Positions 52,029 to 63,866 of a stretch of 64,000 bases of DNA are shown here, piece by piece. Below the pieces are notes generated by a model. That model had not been told where the DNA came from and made no database searches. It saw only the letters and a list, made by a program, of their open reading frames with translations. The number at the start of each line of letters is the position of its first letter. The first letter of the stretch is position 1. A program made the position numbers and the translations under genes. The DNA comes from Corallium rubrum (Eukaryota > Cnidaria > Anthozoa > Scleralcyonacea > Coralliidae): the NCBI GenBank assembly GCA_964035015.1, contig OZ036013.1, forward strand, positions 7,410,551 through 7,474,550. Direction: 5' to 3'.

Positions 52029-53340
52029 AATATTGTAACATATTCTGAATTTACCCGTTCGTAATTTTCTTTACCCATTTTTTAAAACACAAATGAATAG
52101 TCGAGCCTTACTTAGTCTTCGCTGTATGGTTGTTGTCGCCACGGCTAGTTCCCACTTCTCTTGCAATGTTTAGTCAGCGAATTCACGCATGCGCAAACGT
52201 TCGGCAGCGGTGTTCTCGCTGCGAGCTCTCCAGGGCCGTCGAGAGCCTGAACGGGCCCCGGGTCATAATTTGCGTGGGGGTCCCTCCGATATTTTTACCA
52301 AGGTTTTACTGGGCCCCAGCGGTAAGTTCTTGATAACTATGATAATATATGATCTATCTTCATAGACTGAATTTTTAGCGACCCTCTCCCCCCCCCCCCC
52401 CCGCGCTCTCGACGGTACTGGAGCTCTCGCAAGCTCGCCGCGAGTGTTTTAGCGCTCGTGGCAGATAGTTGGAAATTTTGAATTATTTTGTACTCGCTGC
52501 AAGTACTCGTGGTAAATAAACCAATCAAAACAAATCATGTCAACATTTCAAACTCGTTAGTAATTCATGAGGAAAACTGCAAAAAGGAAATCATTACCGT
52601 GTCGATGGTTAATTTGCGTGGACATTGAAGGAAGAAATTACATAAATTAATCGAACTTCCACCTCGATTTTCTCGTAAAATACCGATTTGTTTAAGATGC
52701 TATATCAAACACTCAGAAGGGTGCTTCATCAGGATATCCAAAGTGCAAACACCTCGAAGTTTGTTCAAAAAGCTCGGCTATCGTTTCATCAGCCGTGAGT
52801 TATCACAACGAGCTCGAGTTGCGTTTGGTGGAAATACAGTGGAAACCGTGCGAGTATTCGCAGCTGCGAGTTGCATTCGTGCGAAGACTGGAAATCCGCC
52901 TAAGGCTCTTTTCCAGTCATCACAAAAACCAGTTCGCAGCTCGCTGCGAGTGTTTGCATCCAGAATTAAAAACAACTCGCAGTGTTTGTTTTCTCGTTGT
53001 GAGTTCTTTTTAATGAGATACAAGTACTTGCAGGATGCTACGCACTAGTTTCTGACGAGAAAACTGAAGCACTGCGAGTTGTTTTTAAAGAGATGCAAAC
53101 ATATGAAAATTTAACAGCAATATTACCCGAATTTACCCGAAATTTCTTTCAAAATGTGCCCGAAATTTTCATTTTTAAAACGTTTTTTTTTTGGGGGGGG
53201 GGATGCAAACACTCGCAGGACATTTTCTTTTGTCTCAAACTCATTAGTTCTGTTAGTTCTGCCCAAGAGCTCACAAGACAAAGGGAAATTTCCTGTCCAA
53301 GGAAAATTCTCCTGAGTGGAAATGGCTTTATATAAGACTA

Positions 53341-53552
53341 TGTGCACAGGGTAACGTTTCCGAGCGTTTTCGTATTGTTTACTGTTCTCAAGGAATCGAG
53401 AACAATCAGCTCATTACTTGAAACAATACGAAAACGCTCGGAAACGTTACCGTGTGCATGTAGTCTCAGACTGCCCCTCGACCGCTCCCTGCTGGAAGCG
53501 CCAGAGAAACTTCCAGGGGGGAGCGGTCGAGGAGCGGTCTGAGTAGACTAGG
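53341..53552. repeat. Two adjoining hairpins
   Basis: First: TAACGTTTCCGAGCGTTTTC with its complement (arms about 35 bp, 53342-53380/53424-53459). Second: CCTCGACCGCTCCCTGCTGG with an inexact complement ending near 53552. Confidence 0.75.
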
Positions 53553-54169
53553 CCGGAAATATTACAGTCGACATGTGAGTTTTATGGCAATTATGGCAAA
53601 ATAATTCAATCTAGTTAGAAGGTAAAGAAAATCGCTTGACATAACAAGTGATCTCTAGTATTACTGCTGTAAAATTTAATAGTGAATGAAAAAGATGTCT
53701 AACAAATTATGTCATCAAAATTATAGGAGCATACCATACATTAATTGTTCTTCAAGACATATGCATACACGCAGTAAAAGGTACAATAAATGTTTGCATA
53801 TTGATAACATAGATTTTGCATGACATTGACAACTGACAATTTTACTCTGTATATAGACTTGCCAGTTCACGCTCTCAACATAGCCTGTCACTGACATTTG
53901 ACTATTTGTCATCTATATCGACAATATGCTATTTAATAGCATATTTTTCTCGTACGCGTGGACTACATCTTGTCAGTATCAGAAAAAATTATGTTGATAG
54001 TTCAAATCTTTGTCAAGAACTATATTGTCACCAGTGCCCAACAATCTTAACCGTGCATGGTCCGTCCATACATATATACAAATAAATATTCAGATCACAG
54101 AAATTCGTTCGCATTTCACGTTTGTCCACGCGTGTAAAATGACTCCACGCGTGTCGAGATTAGCACCCT

Positions 54170-54750
54170 CACCGGGCTCCGGGCCACAGAATAAGGATCA
54201 ACCAGAAGTCCAACTCTCTGTCGGCACCTTTGATGTAAGCGTCCTCGGGAAATGTCGGCTTGGCAATCCCGGCGCCATTTTGAAAGTAAGTGCAACGGGG
54301 AAATTATCCCCCTCGTCCTTACGACCCTCGGGCTCCTGTAGTCAATTACTCTTGCCTTCTTGTGACCTTTTAATTAACTTTATATTGTTATCTATATATA
54401 TAAATAATATTTAGTTAAGTAAATAAGTAATTTACTTTAGAAAACGATTCTTTGGGGATAGAATTCTTTGACCACGACCTTATTAAAACTTCAGTGAGCG
54501 GATACTACGGGTAAAAGTCCGTGGCAAAAAAGTTCTGCACTCATGAAGCGGGTTTTACATTTCTCGATTTTGCCAACACATTTGTTTATAGAAAAAGATT
54601 GCTAACAATTTCGGAACTACGCATTGTTGAAATACATCGGGTACGTATGTTGTTAGAAATTGTATAAGCTTTCATTTGGTATATAATTCAAGTTTTAGTG
54701 TTACCTGTAACTTTTTAAAATGTTCAAAATGTTCTCACCATTGTTCGTAA
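54170..54750 (+). repeat. Left inner arm of the long inverted repeat
   Basis: Pairs with 56560-57130. The arms agree over most of their length but differ near 54215-54275, where each carries an unrelated ~55-bp block between conserved GTCCAACTCTC and CCATTTTGAAAGTAAGTGCA. Confidence 0.75.
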
Positions 54751-55023
54751 AATAAGAATTGTATAATGGGAAATGGACTCCTCACAAGTGTTATAGAATT
54801 TGGGATTTTGTTTTTAAATATTAAACGCACAGCCCTGAACAAGATATTAAACAAAGAGTACTGTCAAGTGCTATTCATGTCAGAACGTTTAATTTTCTTG
54901 CTGGGAAGTATTTTAAAATATGAAAAAAAAAAACATTATTATTTTTGACGTGGACAGTCTGAAATGGATGAATTTCTTAAGTTTGTTTTGCCTTTTGTTG
55001 CTTTGGTGTTTGCTATATATATG

Positions 55024-55182
55024 TTATTGACTGAGCGAGAGGTCCGTACAGGAGGATACTGCACGGCCGAGTTCTTTTTTCGCTTGTTTGTGGACCGAGC
55101 CGTAGGCGAGGTCCACAAACCAGCGAAAAAAGAACGAGACCGTGCAGTATCCTCCTGTACAGACCGAACAAGCTCAGTCAAT
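55024..55182. repeat. Large hairpin, ~71-bp arms, at the recombinase element edge
   Basis: Left arm from TTATTGACTGAGCGAGAGGT to TTTGTGGACC; right arm is its near-perfect complement. The loop is about 15 bp. The core GGTCCGTACAGGAGGATACT recurs in weaker form in hairpins at 24.1 and 31.5 kb. Confidence 0.9.
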
Positions 55183-55406
55183 AAGCTATTTATTATATGG
55201 CAAAAGCAAAAACAAAAATTTAAATTGCTTCTTAAATGATATCTAATAAAAACAGAACTTGTTTACAAAAATTCAACATTTTCAATAAAGCCGGTAAATG
55301 GTTAATTAATTTAAGAACAGCAAAGGAAGCCAGCTAAAAAATTGTTCTCTAAAATGTTATTGGCTACCAAAAAAAAAAGAACAAAATGTTCAAAAATGCT
55401 TTTAAT

Positions 55407-56200
55407 TTATTCGTCTTCGCTATCGGATTCAATAAACAGTCGGCGCCGCTTGCGGATGCATTCAGTTTTCGAAGGCGTTTGAGTAACTGGGCCGCTCATA
55501 ACCTGGATATTGAAAGAACAGTTTTCAAACGTAGCCCCATGGAACCGGCAACTGTTATTTAATAAATCGCAATGTTATTTAATAAATCGCAATGTTATTT
55601 AATAAATCACAATGTTATTTATTAAATCACAATGCGATTTATTAAATCGCATGTGCTATTTATTAAATTGCGTAAAAAATACTAAATTACGTTTAAAATA
55701 CGTTAAATAATTTTTTTACAAACGGCGCCCTATATTTCCGTGGTCGACGACCAGCTTCTTTTTCTTCGACTTTAGGACTTCTTGGGACAATTTAAATTCA
55801 TCCCCCTTCAGCAAGTTTGCCGTAGATCCCTTGCTGTTGAGATACCGTTGGATACTTCGTTGAAAAGAAGTCAAAGTTGAGGGTGCGTAGACTTCGCCAT
55901 TTTTTTTCGTTACATCTTTGAAGAATGAGCAAAGGAGAAGGTTCAACTGTTCAAAAGGTATATCCTCTACTTTTCTCATCTCGTTTTTTGTTCACAAAAG
56001 TTATACCAAGTTTGTAAATCGTACTTTGTCTTCTGTTTTGTACTTTTTGGCTGTTGGTCGGCGATAAAATTGCTGAATTCATTCATGTTTGTGTTGACGT
56101 CGCGGATTTCTTCAGTGTTTGTTTCGTTTAAACTTCCCAAAACATTATCTTCTTCTGGATAATAAAAAGCATTTGGGTCCTCCTCACTCTCTGCAGACAT
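55407..56200 (-). pseudogene. Crypton/KIAA1958-like recombinase gene, core lost
   Basis: 56200-55976 encodes the start (MSAESEEDPNAFYYPEED, then KTKYDLQTWYNFCEQKTR). A 4-base ATGA overlap shifts the frame, and 55979-55716 continues with VEDIPFEQLNLLLCSFFKDV, KKNGEVYAPSTL and FQRSIQRYLNSKG. This is the core-binding part shared by Crypton-derived proteins such as KIAA1958, QRICH1 and ZMYM. 55558-55407 encodes the tail (FHGATFENCSFNIQVMSG ... SDSEDE stop). The Arg-His-Arg-Tyr catalytic region that should lie between is replaced by a short minisatellite. The frameshift and loss make it non-functional. Confidence 0.65.
55556..55680. repeat. ~20-bp minisatellite
   Basis: About five to six units of TTATTTAATAAATCGCAATG with drift, within the deleted recombinase gene. 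Confidence 0.85.
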
Positions 56201-56559
56201 TTCAAACTTAAGGCCGTTTCACAAAACAGAATTTTTTTAAAAAGATATAAAAAAACTTGTCAAAGATTTAAAATCCAAAATTTCCCGCCAAACCTGAGCT
56301 GTCCGTACTGTTGGTTTCCGACCGCTCAGGAACCAATCAAAATGCTCTATTTTGGTAGATGGACCGCTCAGAAACACTTGCCATATAATAAAACCTCAGA
56401 ACGACTTCTGGCATGAACCTAAGATATTTCTTGAACAGAAGCTAATTCAAATACGAAAGGAGTGGAAACGTTTGCAGATTTCTAATTGAAGTTGAAAACG
56501 TTTTCGGTGCAAATTAGTGATCATACCTTTTGAATATATGAAAAAATATTAAAACTTTT

Positions 56560-57130
56560 ATGGTCAATGGTCAGAACATTTTGAACATTTTAAAAAGTTA
56601 CAGGTAACACTATGATTTGAACTATATACCGAATGAAAGCTTATAAAATTTCTAACAACATACGTACTCGATGTATTTCAACAATGCGTAGTTTGGCGAA
56701 ATTTTTAGCCATCTTTCTCTATAAACAAGTGTGTCGGCATCATCCAGAAATGTAAAACTCAGCTTCGTGACTACAGGACTTTTTTGCCACGGACTTTTAC
56801 CCGTAGAATCCGCGTACTGAAGTTTTAATAACCTCGTGGTCAAAGAATTTCATCTCCAACGAAATATTTTCTAAAGTAAATTACTTATTACTTAATAAAT
56901 ATTATTTATATATGTATAGATAACAATATAAAATTAAATAAAAGGTCACAAGAAGGCCAAGGGTAATTGACTACAGGAGCCCGAGGGTCGTAAGGACGGG
57001 GGGGATAATTTCCCGGTTGCACTTACTTTCAAAATGGCGGACTGGCGCATGCGCATAAAAATAATGGGACACTTTTTTCCGAGAGTTGGACTTCTGGTTG
57101 ATCCTTATTCTGTGTCCGGGCCTTCGCCCC
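56560..57130 (-). repeat. Right inner arm of the long inverted repeat
   Basis: Reverse complement of 54170-54750. An open frame at 57034-57402 starts in this arm and runs beyond it to a donor-like gtaagt at 57400. It has no family I recognise and is not called as a gene. Confidence 0.75.
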
Positions 57131-58960
57131 TACGCACGGGCTCGGGGATTGAAGCACAACAAGATATATCCCTTTTAAATGCGCTCATTACCGGGCCGAA
57201 AGAAAGTCCAAAGAAGTTAAAAATTCGGGAAGTTGCGACAAAATTGCAACTGAAATCACATACAGTTATACATCGCTTGATATTTAGTCCAATAGCAACT
57301 AACCAAATTCTCGGCAAGTTGAATATAATGATTCAAAAATCAATTATAGACCAGTCATTATTTATGGTTGGGGTTACGGCCGAAGAAAAAATGGTGAGGT
57401 AAGTGAAAATTCTAAGATGTAAAAGATTGGGTAAAAAATATTTCCGTCTTATAAGGTTGGGTAAGAATATTTTCAAAGTTAATCATCTAAAATGTCAATA
57501 AGAATATTACTTGAAATCTCTTTTTATTTGGTTAGGCATGCACTTTAGATTTAGCTAGTACATCAATCCTCTTCTTCTTAATTTGCATCCAACCTTTCCT
57601 TTCGGCTCTTTCTGCTCTTTCCCCGGCCCTTTTTCATCTACAGAAGTCAAATCAAATCTCTTTTTCAACTATTCATTCCTTAAGCATTTCCTTAGATTGC
57701 ATGTGTGCAATTCATTGCTTACCCAATTCTTTGGCTCTATATAAGTTATCTGCATAGTTCTTTCTTGCTATATTCAATAGTAATTGCTTTTTTCCTCATG
57801 TATTGTTTTTATTGTGGTCGTAATATGGTCCAGTGCTCTTTGGCTCTCACTCACATCCTCAATCAGAAAATACTTTTTCCTTGGGTGAGGCAAACGATGT
57901 TGTTTACGTATACATGGTTGGTTGTTTTAAACTTTTGGTCTTGATTGGGCTGGGTAAAATAGTTTTTCTTCGGCCTCAGCCTCAGGCATAAAGAATGATC
58001 GGTCCCTTAATATAATTCGCTATTTCAGCCTTTATTTAAGATCAAGTTTACATTAATTTGTTATGTATTATATAAATCTAGTTCTTTAAAGTGAATTTTG
58101 AACCTAAAAAGACGAAATTATAATTTCGTAGAGCGCTACTAGATCAATCAATAACAATTTAGTATAAAATATATATCTAGATTGGAATATATCTTAAAAT
58201 TAAATTTAATTTGTATATCCATATTAACTTAATGGAAAGTTAAATTACTATGTTCTTCAGTTCTATTTCCATAATTAAGTCTTCTATTATAATCTATTCT
58301 AAATGCAAACGCCAGACGATTTTATATTCTACATTTGCGAGCAATTAGTGAGATGTAACAGATGTCCCTATAATATATGGAAACGTTCGTTAATCCCAAA
58401 TACTACAGTCTCATATAAGCAAACGCTACCCTAAGAGCACAAATGACTATGAATTTGCTACCTTAGCTTATTCGCCCAAGCCTCAATAGATCAACGCCAG
58501 TGGTTAGGGCGTCTAACCGGTCACTTCGAATGTTGCAGATTTGATCCTTGTCGTACATATTAACCACGCATGTTTATAACGAGCCACGTATGTTTCTGGG
58601 AGTTTTTCATTCACATTTTGCTTAATGTTTTTAGAACCCAACAGAGTTTCATTAATATAAGTTGTATATTTCATTCGAACTCCTATATCTCAAAGTGTAT
58701 GAAAACAACAAAAATTTTGATTTTTTTTTTTTAAATTTTATTTGCAAATTGTATTTTTCAGATTATTTTTGCATGCACAGTTTACACGCGTGGAGTCATT
58801 TTACACGCTTGGAGAAGCGTGATATGCGAACAAATTTATGTGATCTGCTCGAATACTTATTTATTTATTTATTTATTTATTTCTATGCATGGTACGTTCA
58901 CTTGCGCGGTTAGGATTGTGGGGCACTGCGAACAATAAAATCTATTCTTGAGAAAAAAAC

Positions 58961-60930
58961 TTCAACAACACAATTTGTTCTTGACAAAAAGACTTCAGGA
59001 AAGGCTTTTTTGCCGGGATACGTATATCCCGTTCAAAAGGACAGAAACAAATCAACGTTTACGTATAAAGCAAAACAACATCCTTAGTAGAAGAAAACCC
59101 GTCACAGTTCACACTAAAACTCGAAAGGAGGAAAAAGCAATAGCGAAAAAAAAACCAACGAAGAAAAAGGCTGAAAATGTAATAAGCGAGCTTACTGTAA
59201 AAATATGGAGCAGTCACTTTCAGTATTAAATCAAGAACATTTAGTGGCAATGCTGTTCGAGTTTCGCTGTATTTAATATAGATCCTGTCACAGTACAGTA
59301 ATTTTGTTTTCGATTTCGCGTGTCCTTGAAGTATCTTAAAATATGTTTTTGCTTATCTCCTTTTAAATATTTTTCTTATGGAAAAACGGTTAACCACTTG
59401 TAAAACTTAGCGTAGCTTGTTTATAATTTGGCATAAAAATCGGTGAAGGAGCAATTTTTCGTCATATAAATGCTGCATGTTGAAATATTACAGATGTAAA
59501 CTGCGTGAAAACAGTTTTAACTAAACACTTCAGATTTTGAAACCAAATTTGTTTTTGCTATTCTAATTTCTAAGTGAATTTGAAATGCCATAAAATTTAA
59601 TATAGCCGTGGCAACCAGGCAGATGTCCAATGCCTTTGAAAAATGCAAATATTTTTAGATGTTTAATAAGCAATGTTCTTTGTAAACATAGAAATAAAGA
59701 ACTGTAAAATATAACCCTAATATTTCACTAATACTTGACTTGCTTCAGCAGCCTGGTGGTACTGAAGATTGTCAGTTCGCACGCCAAAGAAACCACTTTT
59801 ATAATAGTGATTAATTTGAATATTCTTTTATGTGCATCTTAATAAGCCTTTCTGGCCTCGTTTGTGTGTCTGCAATACAAAAGAATCTTTGCTTCATAAC
59901 GAGGCCAGAAAGGCTCATTTAGATGTACATAAAAGAATATTTAAAGTGAAGGCCTTTATGAAAGTGGTCTATAGTCGAGTTCAAACCGTGGGTTCGACCT
60001 CCATTTTACTTCATCTCAATTTTCCCCCTGAATATTGTCTTGAAAATTTTCTTTGTTATTTATTACCTTTTTCTTTAAAAATTAGAGTTAAAAAACCTTT
60101 TTTAATTTTAAATATTATACTTTAATTAAAAGTTTAAAACTATATTTTGAATTGTTCCAACGGCTATTTCCAGGCTCCCAATGAAAAAGAGCGCGAATGT
60201 GTTTTTCTAATCAGTGTGTTATCCGAAGGATATTTACAAAAATTCGTGTAAAAGAGGGCAAGGGGTTGTTGTGTTAGGGGTTGTTGTGTTAACATATTTC
60301 TAGTAAATATATTTGATAAATTGCATTGTTAATTATGATTTCTACCTGACACTTCCGGAAAAGTACTTTAATTTAAGTTTCTTATAGATTTTGTCTCATA
60401 ACACCGTCTTCCTTTAGGCGGCTTTTTAACACTTTAAACCCTGACGATGAGTCTTTAAGGTTTATTCTGGCTAACGCCAGACGATTTTATTCACTGGCAG
60501 GGAGAGGTCCAGACCTCAAAGTGTTAATTTCGGCTGCACTAGTGCACCGTATACATCATCCTCAATCTGAACAAATATAATCGAGAATTGACATGCAGTT
60601 GATCTTTCAAAACACGAATTTCATTTCTCTCTCTCCACTGATAAAACCAAACTAAGTTAACTATATCTATACTGGATCATCCTATCAGTTATATCTAAAC
60701 TGTTATCTATCCGCATGCAGAGGTCCGGTAAGGGCCATCCCTCATTGGCCCAGTGTTACTACAGGAGGAAACCGAATTATCATATATGCAAATATCGAAC
60801 TATTATCTAAAGCGAAGTCGGCGTTGCAAACGTTGGCAGGTGGTTGCTGCCCTACTAATGGCTGATATGGGCCGACGCCACCGCGTTCGCCGGTACGGTG
60901 TTGTCTCAGCTGCTTTCAGAGGAGTACAAA
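58961..60930. other. Upstream of the synaptotagmin-like gene
   Basis: A Lys-rich open frame at 58948-59229 resembles no known protein. One minus-strand copy of the dispersed motif lies at about 60466-60500. No promoter element identified. Confidence 0.45.
59791..59974. repeat. ~180-bp palindromic MITE, copy 2
   Basis: Nearly identical to 17144-17323 and ends ATGAAAGTGGTCTATAG. A decayed third relic lies at about 32075-32155. Confidence 0.88.
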
Positions 60931-61048
60931 ATGCGTGAAAACATACTACCCGTTTCTCTTCCGAATTCAGAAACTCCCGAACACGAATTCCGACTGGAAA
61001 AACGATCCACTAACGCCGAAAGCGACGAAGCGAAGGGGAACTCAAAAT
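60931..61048 (+). CDS. Synaptotagmin-like exon 1: start and luminal tail
   Basis: Encodes [20 protein letters not shown] and a short charged tail. Ends in phase 1 at gtaagt. The frame is open upstream to a TAA at 60856 with no other ATG in frame. Confidence 0.6.
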
Positions 61049-61716
61049 GTAAGTACACAACGAATGATCTTATAGTTGAACTTATAGTCCCACATTGTCT
61101 CGCTGTGCCTAAATGGCATCATAGTGTATTTCTTTACTTCATCTCCCCACCAAACTAGCATGTAACTATACGTTTGGTGTCACTGTTATGTTACTAAGGA
61201 ACTTGAATACCTAGAACTCAAAAAGCTAGTATTTGTGCGCGTGTTTATTCGTTTTTGATCATACAACCGTATGATTTGAAAAAATATGTTGAAAAAAACA
61301 ACCGTATGATTTGCACAGCAGGTGTCAGTGTAAATTGGAAAATAACAGATTGGCTTCGTTTGTCGTTGGATGCTTTAAAAGGCAGAAACATTGATATACT
61401 ACTATATATTCTGCGAGGTTAAATGAATTCACAGCGCTATTATTCTATAAAGCCAATGGCTCCCTTATTTGCGAGTGATTAACAATGACACTTGAAGGCT
61501 TATATATTTGAAATACTAATTTGCAAAAAACCGGCGGAACAAAAATTAAAATAAACTGACGTGGCATAAACAAACTGAGCATTCGCTGTTAGCTACAGTC
61601 AATAACAATACCTTATGACGTACAACTACGCATACGAACAATGAATTTCAGCTTTAATAAGCTAACTATATTTGCTATCACGAGCATGCCTAAATGTCTC
61701 CAAAAACAAACTATAG

Positions 61717-61774
<58 letters not shown>

Positions 61775-61777
61775 TAA

Positions 61778-61851
<74 letters not shown>

Positions 61852-63866
61852 CTTCATGTATAAGAATGATAAAAAAAACTAAAAACCTACTTATACTATA
61901 AGTCATTGTTATACATTAAATATTAAATTTTGCTCCACAATTCTTGTGTTGAGCACTCTTCTGGCCAAGCGAGCAAACACAGAGTGAGATTCCTTGTTTG
62001 CGGAAATAAATGTTTCTCACAGACGACTCAACATGCATAAGTTCAAATAAATAATTCCCATCAAGTTCAAATTGAAATTTTTGTGACTGTAAAAAATATT
62101 AGTAACTGAGTTATTTAATCTATTATCTTCTAGTATCTGGACCTGCTATCGCTGGCATTATTGTCTTCACCGTCGTCCTCTTGTCTGCCATAATCATGTT
62201 CTTTTTCTACCGTCGAAGGAAAAGCGAGAGCGGGAAAAACTATCGACCTCAATCTTCGCCACATGCCGTCAAGCACAACCCGATCAGCCTGCAGACATCC
62301 ACGTTTCAGCTGACGTCACACTCGAGCCCGAAACCAATCCCGGCAGCGCCCGATTACCAGGCCCTCGGTATAGGAAGACGTTCGTCGGCGAGGGAAATGA
62401 TTAACGACAGTTCATCGAGCGAAGAAGAGCAATATTTTGACGCCGACGAAGTGCTGGAAAAGTACGACTGGAGTTCGCCTCAACGACGGAAGAAAAAAGC
62501 GGCGGCAAACAAGGACGACGCAGCGTCAGTAAGGAAGAATGCGGAAATCGTTCGTGGTATGTGTTTTAAAAGTGCGATCGCAAAATCCTTAGATTAATAT
62601 GAATATATCTTCTAAACTTAGCATACTTAATTTTCTCGTTATGACATCGGTTCCCAACCGTACCCGCGCATCTTGGTAACGCGCAGTAGGTTGCTAGAAC
62701 TATAGATTCGACCAACAGATTCGACCAACAGATTCGACCAAGATATCTCATTACAAACACAACATGCCTGCATAGCAACATTATTCATAGCCTGCGGGAC
62801 GGCCCTCCCAATCAGGCGTTATTTAAAAAAACCGTACATAACTACAAGAGAGCATAAATTAAAATTACTGTTGTCACAAAACGAGTAAATATTGACGGAT
62901 AAATGACGATGTAATGTTTTTGATCGGAAATAGAATCCAAAGTAAAATTTCCTTTCAAGTGCTGTTTACTAGAAAGATATTCTTCACTACAACAGGAGAT
63001 TTTAAAGAGTTATAACTTTAAAGGGAATTTGATCGATATCCCTTAAATTTTCAGACACGATAGATAAATATATCACCAAGAAAACCGTGTCTAGGAATTC
63101 GATAATTCCTTAAGGTTTTTATACGTTGACGGCCATTCTCGTACGTTTACTTCAATCTCAGGCCTGTTATAAACGGGTATTTTTCATGCGCCGTATAAAA
63201 TACTTATTAGGATCGTCCCAAATTATGAAATTGTTCCAGTTGAGTTATACGGCGTATTTTTGTCGTTTTTAATAAGTCCAACTTTTTACAAGTTCTCGAG
63301 TCGTAGGCCTGGAAACGATGTTATCAACATGAATTGTGGGTAGGAAGTGTGTTATCGCGTCTTTTAGATTGAAGACATCCCTGAAGGTATAAGGTAACCT
63401 TAATAAAACGATCATTCCTGCCTCTTTACTTCTAGAAGACAAAGTGGATGCAAATCCCGAAGAAGAACGAATAAATTACCCTCCTGGTCACACAGGTCGG
63501 ATATGGTTTTGTGTGGATTACAAAGCATCAACAGAAAAACTAGCGGTCACCATATTCAAAGTGAGAAATCTTCCCACGCGCGACAATTCATCCTGTGCCC
63601 CAGACCCCCTGGTGCGGCTGTATCTGCTCCCAGATGAACGCTGCCAACATCAGACCGAGGCGAAACGAAACACCCGCAATCCCAACTTCGGGCGCAGTTT
63701 TAATTTCCAAGTCGCCCGCGCTCATTTGCCGCAGCGCGTTTTGCGTCTGTCAGTCTACGATCAAGGCAAAGGGCGTAGGAGCGACGTCATCGGTCACGTA
63801 CTCTATTCTCTCAAGGATCAAGTATTTGGTATCAAAACTTGGCGCGATTTGGAAACATTGTCAGAG
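60931..63866 (+). CDS. Synaptotagmin-like protein (first three coding exons, partial)
   Basis: Membrane-trafficking protein of the synaptotagmin type. Exons 60931-61048, 62134-62556 and 63436-63866 join in phase to 324 codons. Residues 1-40 form a short luminal N-terminus. Residues about 43-65 form one membrane segment ([20 protein letters not shown]), followed by YRRRK. Residues 66-190 are a polar linker with an acidic [14 protein letters not shown] run. From residue 201 a C2A domain follows ([52 protein letters not shown]). Of the five usual calcium aspartates, four positions are kept and one (second D of the DFD loop) is Gly. The start at 60931 has A at -3 (acaaaATGC). C2B should follow beyond the window. 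The synaptotagmin subtype cannot be assigned. Confidence 0.85.
61718..61848 (+). repeat. (TA)n microsatellite in synaptotagmin-like intron 1
   Basis: Two TA runs split by a short TAAGTA interruption. Confidence 0.95.
62134..62556 (+). CDS. Synaptotagmin-like exon 2: membrane segment and linker
   Basis: Acceptor cttctag, donor gtatgt. Encodes one hydrophobic segment followed by a basic stop-transfer patch and a Ser/Pro/acidic linker ending KNAEIVR. Its GC content is clearly above that of the flanking introns. Confidence 0.85.
62557..63435 (+). other. Synaptotagmin-like intron 2
   Basis: AT-rich intron with a 13-bp unit AGATTCGACCAAC repeated about three times near 62704-62742. Nothing else recognised. 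Confidence 0.6.
63436..63866 (+). CDS. Synaptotagmin-like exon 3: C2A domain
   Basis: Acceptor ttctag, donor gtatgg, ends in phase 0. Encodes a nearly complete C2 domain of type I topology. The DQG triplet replaces the usual DFD in calcium loop 3. Confidence 0.9.

Larger units (their letters stand above)
49549..53994. other. Intergenic repeats upstream of the PDZ-LIM gene
   Basis: Besides the hairpins, SINE cluster and MITE copy 3, the stretch 52190-53050 has many short GCGAG/CTCGC words in both orientations. No gene recognised. Confidence 0.5.
55010..56395 (-). mobile_element. Crypton-like tyrosine-recombinase element, deleted
   Basis: Bounded on one side by a large hairpin (55024-55182), followed by TTTATTATATGGCAAA, and ending on the other side with TTGCCATATAATAAA (56379-56393). 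Inside on the minus strand are three pieces of a Crypton-like gene without the catalytic part. It sits between the arms of the long-inverted-repeat element, so it probably inserted there. Confidence 0.6.
53995..58960. mobile_element. ~5-kb element with very long, interrupted inverted repeats
   Basis: 54028-54155 matches the reverse complement of about 58785-58935 (shared TAAAATGACTCCACGCGTGT). 54170-54750 matches the reverse complement of 56560-57130 (shared AGAATAAGGATCAACCAGAA and GAGCCCGAGGGTCGTAAGGA). On the right side, 57130-58785 has no left counterpart, so it is either an insertion or lost from the left. The centre holds the recombinase-gene remnant and hairpin described separately. 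Exact termini and target duplication were not fixed. Confidence 0.65.

Noticed and set aside
57034..57402. 122-codon frame ending at a gtaagt
   Set aside because: Begins inside an inverted-repeat arm, no family recognised; may be part of a transposon but not supportable as a gene.
58948..59229. Lys/Arg-rich 93-codon frame, histone-like composition
   Set aside because: Composition only; no conserved histone or protamine motif and next to repeat ends.
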